A stretch of DNA of 64,000 nucleotides, taken from Drosophila persimilis. Its lineage: Eukaryota; Arthropoda; Insecta; Diptera; Drosophilidae. The DNA is taken from NCBI RefSeq assembly GCF_003286085.1, contig NW_020825460.1, positions 62,001 through 126,000 of the forward strand, read 5' to 3'. A program made the position numbers and the translations under genes. The notes beneath the pieces were generated by a model that had not been told where the DNA came from, searched no databases, and was given only the letters and a program-made list of their open reading frames with translations. Positions 57,368 through 64,000 of this stretch are shown one piece after another. Positions within the stretch are counted from its first letter, which is position 1, and the number at the start of each line of letters is the position of its first letter.

Positions 57368-60233
57368 TCAGTCATCGCACTCCTTCACCACTGGATGCAG
57401 GACAATGGAGGCACCATTGCATCCAGTCCGATCCGAGATAAAGTCGTGGAAATTACTTTCCAGCGCCCACATGAAGCGCTTGTGTCCGGGCAGCACTTGG
57501 GTGGACAGGCGGCAGTCGCCGCCGCGCTGCACCTCCTGCAGATTGGAGGCCTTGAAGCACGTCTCCGAGTCCCACAGATAAATGTCGTTCTCGCCCTTGT
57601 AGCGGAAGAACAGCGATGTGCCGCCATCGGCTCCCAGGAGCACGGCCTGCTTGCCGTACGGCTTGGGTCCCACGTCGATGATGGATCCCGCTCCCTGGCC
57701 CACGCGCAAGTACTCGCCCTTGATCGAGTACAGTCGCGGCGAGCTCAGGTAGCTGAAGAACAGCGTGGAGGTGCCATCCGCCTTGGAGGTGAGTGCCACA
57801 TACAGCACGTCGCTGGTGGGGGCCGTCGCCTTGGGCAGGACAATGCGGTACGACTTGTTCCCAGTGATGTCATAAACGAGAATGCTGCGAGCCCCAGCAT
57901 CGGCCACATAGCTGCAGGGATAACACACGGTTCACATATACAGATACAGATTACAGGGCATATTCCGCAGACTTACACAAACGGCTTGTTGTCCTTGGAA
58001 TAGTCCACGACTATGAACTGCAGTCGACTCTCGGCGGTCACCAGATCGCTCAGATCGATGCTCTTCACCACCTTGTGGTTGGCCGTGTTGATGGCCACTA
58101 TTTTGGGGCCACAGCGACGGATCGGCTGCTCCAGCGTATTGACAATGCCCACATCCAGTGCCCAGAGCAGACCCTGCAATCCATCAAGAAAAAGCCATCA
58201 AAACGTATCCTTAATTCGTGTTTGCATGTCCATTGAAATGCCAATGGACGGCGCATCGAAATGCACTCATCGCCCGCTGAATGACAATCAAATTAATATC
58301 TCTTGTGTATTGCAAAAATTGTGTCCACAAATAAATAAATAAATTCGCATGCCATGCCACCCAATTGTTGCTATTGTCTGACAGTTATTGCTATTCATAT
58401 TGTTGTTTTACATCTCCCCTCCTCTCCTCTCCTCTCCCCTCCCCACCACTTTTTTCCTCTCCTCTTCTCACATTTCAATTGTTTTTATTGCCGACTGCAG
58501 CACATCACATCACATAACATCACATCAGATATGTGGGTATTTCAATATTTGTTGAATGCACTTGTTGTTTTTGTTGTGACTTTTGTGTAAATAAAATAAT
58601 GAAATGCTTTTGCACAATCGAAATGCTAAAGCGAGGAATGCAATTCTGTGGATGGCATTTAAATGAGCCAGGAATTGAATGGTGGAGCAGAGGAGGGGGA
58701 TTACACGAGGAGAGACGAATACCCTGGATAAGGGTGCTCAAGAAACGAAGATTGCTCATTCCCCTGGTATAGGAATAACCTCTTTGGGCACTCCATTCAC
58801 GCCTGTTTGTCATACAGCAAACTTTGGCACCCGATGAAGCAGTCTTCTGTGACCCCTGGGTATACACCCATCGATCACATCTCTCTCGCGCTTTGCCATA
58901 ATTTAAGTATTTAACAAACACACAAAAATGTAAAGCTGTCAAGCATTTCAGCAGCAGCAGCAGCAGCAATAGCCATAGCAGATTGTTTGTTAATTGAAAT
59001 CGCAAAAAGAGCTTTGGCCAATGGCTCATCAAAATGGCAGGCAGGCAGGCGCTTGGCCCTGGCCCTGGCTCTGGCTCTGGCACTGGCCCTGGCACTGACT
59101 CTGGCATAACGCTTCAAAAATTAATTCCCAGAACTTTTTTTGCATCGCATTTACATGGTGCTTCAGCTGCAGTTCGCAGTTCGTCGTTTAAGGACTGGCA
59201 GGATAGGGGAGGACGACCTTTTGCCCTTTTTATAATATTCCATTCACACTGCAGTTCCGTTTTTTATGGCGGGGGGTTTTTGTCATTCCTTGCGTTTATT
59301 TCTTTCCGTTGACTTTTTCGGCACCGATTGCCCGCCATGAACTTTATTTGAAGCTTTTCGTGTTGTCGTTCATTTGATTAAAAAAGCCATTTTCGCTGAG
59401 AAGCGATAAAAAATTCAGGGGGAATTCAGGGGGAGTCCGAGACTCAAAAGGTACCCTGTATGCGACAGAGGGGCTTATTCCCGTAGAGAGATAGAGGGTG
59501 GGTTGTGCCCCAAAGTAGCGTCTTCGTCTGCTAGCCCATGTACCCTTTGCTACCCTCTCCTTTAGCCCACAAAAAATGCATGGAAACACGCATTTTTAAA
59601 GCCATCAAAGAGGCGCGCAAAGTGTCAACGTGGCAATGCAGAATTAATGAAACAAATTGCAGTTTTGGATGAGAGAGAGACGCTCTTCACTTTCCACTGT
59701 CCACTTTCCAATTTCTCCACTGAAACAATGCTAAAGTTAATTGCACTCACGTTCTGATCGACAGCCAGATCCACGACGGACTGCAGCGCCTGGCAGTTGC
59801 CCTCCTCCTGTATGGCCCAGCACGGATACGGTGCGATTTTGGCGAGGCACTCGCCCTTCTTCAGATTCACCTTCCCCAGGGTGAAGGGCACGCCCTGCTT
59901 GTAGCGCGGCAGTGCCACAAATGCCGAGTCCCTCTGGAGCTGGGCCCGCGTGACAATCACGTTGCGGGGCACATAGCGGCCGGACTGCACGTAGATGTTC
60001 TTGGTGGAGTCGCAGGGCCAGTGGAGGTTGCTGCCACTCAGCTGAAAGGTGAGCTCCGCCAGCGGGTTCTTGTCGCATTTGCTGGTCCCAATCGAGTTGG
60101 AGGCACTGCCGCCGGAGGACTCATCGCCGCCGGAGGAACTGTAGCCGGCCTGCACTGGCGCGGAGGGGAGGAGGAGCAGGAGCAGGAGGGTGGAGACCAC
60201 CAGCAGTGGGCGGTGCAGCAGCTGGGAGGCCAT
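57368..60233 (-). CDS. yellow-g/g2: Yellow/MRJP family protein, yellow-g type
   Basis: Exons (minus) 60233-59751, 58173-57977 and 57911-57368 join in frame to 407 aa. A signal peptide (MASQLLHRPLLVVSTLLLLL) is followed by a Gly/Ser linker and the MRJP/Yellow beta-propeller (GRYVPRNVIVTRAQLQRDSAFVALPRYK, GLLWALDVGIVNTLEQPIRRCGPKIVAI, FVYVADAGARSILVYD). D. melanogaster has two neighbouring paralogues, yellow-g and yellow-g2, expressed in follicle cells and used in vitelline membrane/eggshell hardening; I cannot tell which this is, and the other may lie beyond 64,000. Intron 1 is unusually long (1577 nt). Adjacent secreted matrix genes suit an extracellular role. Confidence 0.9.
58174..59750. 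other. First intron of the yellow-g type gene
   Basis: 1577 bp without a supported exon. It contains a CTCCT-rich run (about 58417-58470), a short CAGCAG run (about 58951-58970), a TGGC/CTGG hexamer array (about 59054-59104) and AT-rich segments. It may hold regulatory elements. Confidence 0.6.
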
Positions 60234-61298
60234 ATTTCTTTATCGGTTAACACGTCAAGCCGTTTTTTTGGCCAAGTTCGAGCGCCGAGCCACAACGAAG
60301 ATGAAAACTGTCTGTCTGAAGAGGGGCTTCTGCATTCTGCTTTTAAATATAAATGCTGCAGATTTGCATGCAGCGTTCGTGTCGGTGCGTGTTCTGTGGC
60401 AAGGCCGTTGGCTGCTTGGTAAACATGGGGGGAAACATGTGTCTGCACGTCTGGCCGCACCATACGCCCGGAAATTGAATAGACCACACATGCACCCAGC
60501 ACCCAGTACCCTTTCCCCCCCCCCCCATTGGACACCCTCTGCTCCATCGCTCTCTCTCTCTCTCTCTTTCCGCTGGCTCTGTTTCTATGCAATGCGGAAG
60601 CTGGCATTGGTTTCAAATTTAAAATTGTGGCAATTTGTGTCCGTGGCGGTGGCTATGGCTGGCTCTTTGTCTGGCCATCGATCGATCGATTGGACGCTCT
60701 TTAAAGTTCACGGCTCATGTCGCAACTATTGCCAAAGTGTTGCCCCAAAATGCCGCCTTTGCTGCTCCTCTGTGACCTGCATCTTTGGTACGAGAAAGTC
60801 TCGATTTCTGACAAAAACATCTGTCCGGGGCTCTGGAGCTATCAGTTGAGCAAGAGATTGCCCCCCCACCAGCCCCCAGACTTGTTCTGTGATAAGATTT
60901 TCCAAGAATCGGAATCAAAGAAGGCAAAAGAATCAATGAAGAGGCAAAGCGAGAGACTCAATGGAAAAGTATGAATCACACGCACATGCACACGCAGAGA
61001 ACGAGGCTGCAAATGATTGACATTCCCATTGAGGCACGTAGCAAAGATACAAAAATAAGTTCTCCTACACATCCCCCTGCCCACCCGTACACGAGATCCT
61101 TGGGCACTCCTTTGCCCCCCTGTGGGACGAGCACTACACTATTTGCGTTCCATTCAACTCCAGGCCGTCCGTGTAAATTGATAAACAATCTGCCAGATAT
61201 TGATGCCGCTTCGGTGCCTATTTTGGGTGGCTTTTTATCTCGAACTCGGTCTCGGATTCGGGTTTGAAATACATCTCAGTGGCGCCTGTTTTCAAGTT
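60234..61298. other. Upstream region of the yellow-g type gene
   Basis: A TATA-like TTTATATTTAAAA (60341-60353, minus) lies about 30-35 bp before a TCAGAC initiator (about 60319), giving a 5'UTR of about 85 nt. Further up are a C run (60516-60527), a CT run (60550-60566) and a CGAT run (60676-60688). No exon is seen. Confidence 0.55.
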
Positions 61299-61370
61299 GG
61301 GGGTATAGCTCAGGGGTAGAGCATTCGACTGCAGATCGAGAGGCCCCCGGTTCAAATCCGGGTGCCCCCT
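61299..61370 (+). tRNA. tRNA-Cys (GCA)
   Basis: 72-nt cloverleaf. The acceptor stem GGGGGTA pairs with TGCCCCC, with one G-T pair, and the discriminator is T. The D arm is GCTC-AGGGGTA-GAGC, the anticodon loop CTGCAGA gives anticodon GCA, and the T arm is CCCGG-TTCAAAT-CCGGG. There is no intron and no encoded CCA. A T6 run follows at 61382-61387. Confidence 0.97.
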
Positions 61371-61381
61371 TGGAACACAAC

Positions 61382-61387
61382 TTTTTT
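61382..61387 (+). terminator. Pol III terminator of tRNA-Cys
   Basis: TTTTTT 12 nt after the end of the tRNA, the usual RNA polymerase III stop signal. Confidence 0.85.
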
Positions 61388-64000
61388 CACGTCGCTTTTT
61401 TATTTCGCCCCGGGATTATGGCACCCATTAAAGGTGTCCGTTCCTCCCGGGACAATGACCTATCCTTTCTCGTAAAGAAGAATACATGTGGAATACGTGG
61501 TCATGCCACAGTCCCCACAGCCCCCACAACCCCTCCCCGAACGCCCACGCATCAAATAATATCAAATAAAACGCGTTGACATATACATACGGGTGGCGGG
61601 GGTTGGCGGGGAGGGCGGTCTGACCCTGGGCCTCCTTCCCGGGCCACCCATTCATTGTTCTTTCGTCGCCTTTGTCTGTGCCTCGTGGAGTGGCAGTGTC
61701 CGCCGCCAGCACGTGCATTGAATTACGACCTGCCCCTCCATTAAATCTCGCAAGCAAAAATTTAATCTGTCGTCCACCGGCTGGTCAATATTTTCATAAA
61801 CGAAAGAATAACAAAAATGTTGAACCCTTTTTTCGGAGGGTTCAAAGATTTGGCTTCCGTATCGCTGCATATCGAGATAGAGCGAGAAGGAACGAGCGAG
61901 AGAGAGAGAGAGGGGGATAGAGAGGGGGATAGAGGGAGAGAGCTGTCTCGGCTGGTCTGTCCATAATTCCAAATTACATGCAGATTGAATTTGTGTGAAA
62001 TTCGTTTTAATAATCTGCCTCCCTCCCAGCCGCTGCTCGTCTCCGCTGCCCTCAGATGGTCATTGCCAAATATGTGGCACCGAAGCACACTCCCACAGCA
62101 ACGCATGTGTGTGTGTGTGTGTGTGGGTGTGTATGGGTGTGTGTGGGTGGATTGTCTGCCAATCTGTCGGACAGAGTCTGTCTCCCTCTTTCTGATGCTT
62201 TCATGCCTTCCCTCTCTGTCTAACGATGCCATCAGCCATCAGCCGCACGCTGAAGCTGAAGCCTGAGCTGTAGATAAATATTTATGCGTTTCAATATAAA
62301 TAATAACAGCAAAAATATCAAAAAATTTAAAATTATACGAAAGGCAAAGCGATAAACACTCTATAGAGAATGGCATAGAAAAGCGGAATGAACTGCAAGC
62401 CACTAATGGGAAAATCTAGAAAATTCGATGCGAATGATTAGGGTTTCCGTTTATGTTTTTTGCCTCGAGGAAAGTGTATTCCGGCCCCCGAAACCCCCCA
62501 CAAGTCGACAGCCAAAATGCTCGCAAAATGTTATTCTACTTGCGGTATTTGAGAGATGCGTAAATATAAATACGGGGAATGTTTTAGAATGCTGTCATCA
62601 GTGGGGAGCCATCATTGAGATCATAAATACGAAAACACACCCACAATTCAATTTAGTTCAGTGGATTCCCCCTCCCCCTCCCCCGCCAATAATGCACTCC
62701 GAAAGCACTGACAAAAAGAATTTCAATTAACCAAAGCTGCTCCACTGGTTAGGGGCTGAATCGATGGTCATTAATGGGGGAAAAGTCAGCAAAAATCTAA
62801 AGATATGTTTGGATGGCCGGATGAATACCCCTCTCTATCGGGTGCCCTTTTAGTACCCTGTAGGCCAAAACTTTAAGCCCGCTCCAGCATTTACATATTC
62901 TGTGACTAACGAGGGTCAATCGCTGAAAGATTTGCCCAAAACTTCGGCTTAAGCTTCAGCGAAAGTTTGCAAAACTTCTTCTAATTCCGCAGAATATCTT
63001 ATAAACTCTCGTGCGGCCGTAATTTATGTGATTTTTGTCGCTTAAATCGCTTGACTTTGCATAAATACTCGTAAAATTAAATACAAGTCGCGGCCCATTT
63101 ACCAAAGAAATTCAAACGTGACCACAGACAATATTTATTGTTCTTCTTGTAGCTGGGCCTCGCACTCCGGAAGGGTATATTGGTGTGGTCGGTGGTTATG
63201 TGACGGGCAGGTCTATGCTGCTTCCGGACACCCTTTTGGGGTCTACTACAGATCTACCGAGTCCCCCTATAGGAATGTACCAAATGTGCTCCCAGTAAAG
63301 TATTTTTCTTTAGTTTTCTTGGGGTTTTCCCGTCTTTAAATTGCGTTTTCTGCTCCCTATAAGAGGAGAGGTATCCCCTTTGTCTATCAAGAATTCTTCT
63401 TTATATTGTTTGCTTTATATTTCTGTTTATTTTTGCTTTGTTTTGTTTTCTGGCCGGACAAATTATTGGCTTATTTGCGTTTTCAATTGGAATTTTACGA
63501 GCATTGGCATATATAAAAGTTCATCCATCGACCGGCAGGGGAGGAGGCTAAGAGTGGGGGGTGGGGGGAAGAGAGTTTTAAAGAAGTATTTTGTTGGAGT
63601 TTGCATAAATCCCGCTCTCGCGTGGCTCCCTTGCTCTCCCTTGCTCTCATGACGCATACGCCCCGTTAAACCGGCAATAAAAAAAACCTGTCAACTAAAG
63701 TGTGTGTGTGTGTGTGTGTGAGTGTGTGTGTGGCCTAAAGGTGACAACTGGGAGGGTGGTGGCTAATGGGGGTCAGCGGTAGGGGCTATCTCTTATCGCC
63801 CGCCCCCACTGGGTGGGTGGGGGGTTTACATAAATTATGTGTCAGATGAGCGGCTATCCCGGAAATGCTTGTCATCAATTCGATTTTTTTTCTTTTTTGC
63901 TTTTCTTGCGGGTAAATTTGTGGAGCCATGTGGGGGGAGCCGACTGCTTGCTGCTGCTGGTGGCATATAAATCATTGAGCTATTGAGGGGGAATGCGGGT
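61388..64000. other. Intergenic region to the window end
   Basis: No supported exon. GA-rich block at about 61,890-61,942, TG runs at about 62,107-62,145 and 63,702-63,731, poly-T/CT runs near 63,885. Possibly upstream sequence of a gene beyond the window, such as a second yellow-g paralogue. Confidence 0.5.
61890..61942 (+). repeat. GA-rich block
   Basis: GAGAGAGAGAGAG followed by three GGGGGATAGA/GGGAGAGAG-like segments. GA repeats bind GAGA factor and CLAMP. If Muller D is X-linked here, this also resembles an MSL entry motif, but nothing in the sequence proves such use. Confidence 0.6.

Noticed and set aside
1-64000. CRISPR array, bacterial operon or phage content
   Set aside because: The window is spliced insect DNA; the only regular array has 319-bp units without spacers.

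Overview
The window is euchromatic DNA of a Drosophila species. Coding genes carry short spliced introns (about 50-75 nt), silent positions are GC-rich, simple repeats are abundant, and gene after gene matches a Drosophila family. The gene set (IFT172/Oseg2, a cytochrome b561, oxt, ecdysoneless, a yellow-g family gene, two peritrophin-type genes) recalls, from memory, the distal 3L region (about 61F-62A) of D. melanogaster, i.e. Muller element D. The species cannot be fixed from sequence alone. The obscura group, where Muller D is X-linked (XR), is a possibility but only an inference.

Layout. 1-13,713 is gene-poor: microsatellites, homopolymers and AT-rich islands, with no convincing exon. 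An RFX-type X-box (13,592) then leads into IFT172 (13,714-19,270, +). An RPRD1A/B-like CTD-interacting gene converges on it (21,302-19,608, -) and has a housekeeping-type core promoter with a DRE and a run of Ohler-6-like motifs. Two full-length transmembrane adenylyl cyclases follow in tandem (23,870-28,069 and 35,307-39,201, +). Between them lies about 6.5 kb of a 319-bp satellite, some 20 head-to-tail units at about 28,290-34,800. A cytochrome b561 gene (40,491-39,617, -), a low-complexity candidate exon (42,909-42,409, -), Elp5 (45,239-46,210, +) and oxt (50,004-47,125, -) come next. Then come a RAMAC-like cap-methyltransferase activator (50,411-51,065, +), ecdysoneless (53,376-51,206, -), two chitin-binding secreted proteins (54,964-55,913 and 56,227-57,261, +), a yellow-g family gene (60,233-57,368, -) and a lone tRNA-Cys(GCA) at 61,299-61,370.

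Functionally this is a mixture rather than one system. It contains a cilium gene, several RNA polymerase II/RNA-handling genes (RPRD1, Elp5, RAMAC, ecd), two cAMP producers and a group of secreted matrix proteins. Exon-intron structures were built by hand from GT/AG sites and frame, and every joined model closes in frame.

The most unusual object is the 319-bp euchromatic satellite separating the two cyclases. Its units fall into interleaved subtypes and many carry an inverted pair of octamer (ATTTGCAT/ATGCAAAT) motifs. One unit carries a 6-bp micro-inversion, another a 1-bp deletion that fuses the chance ORFs, and decayed copies extend toward the second cyclase's start codon. A diverged dispersed repeat of about 360-400 bp sits just upstream of two minus-strand genes.
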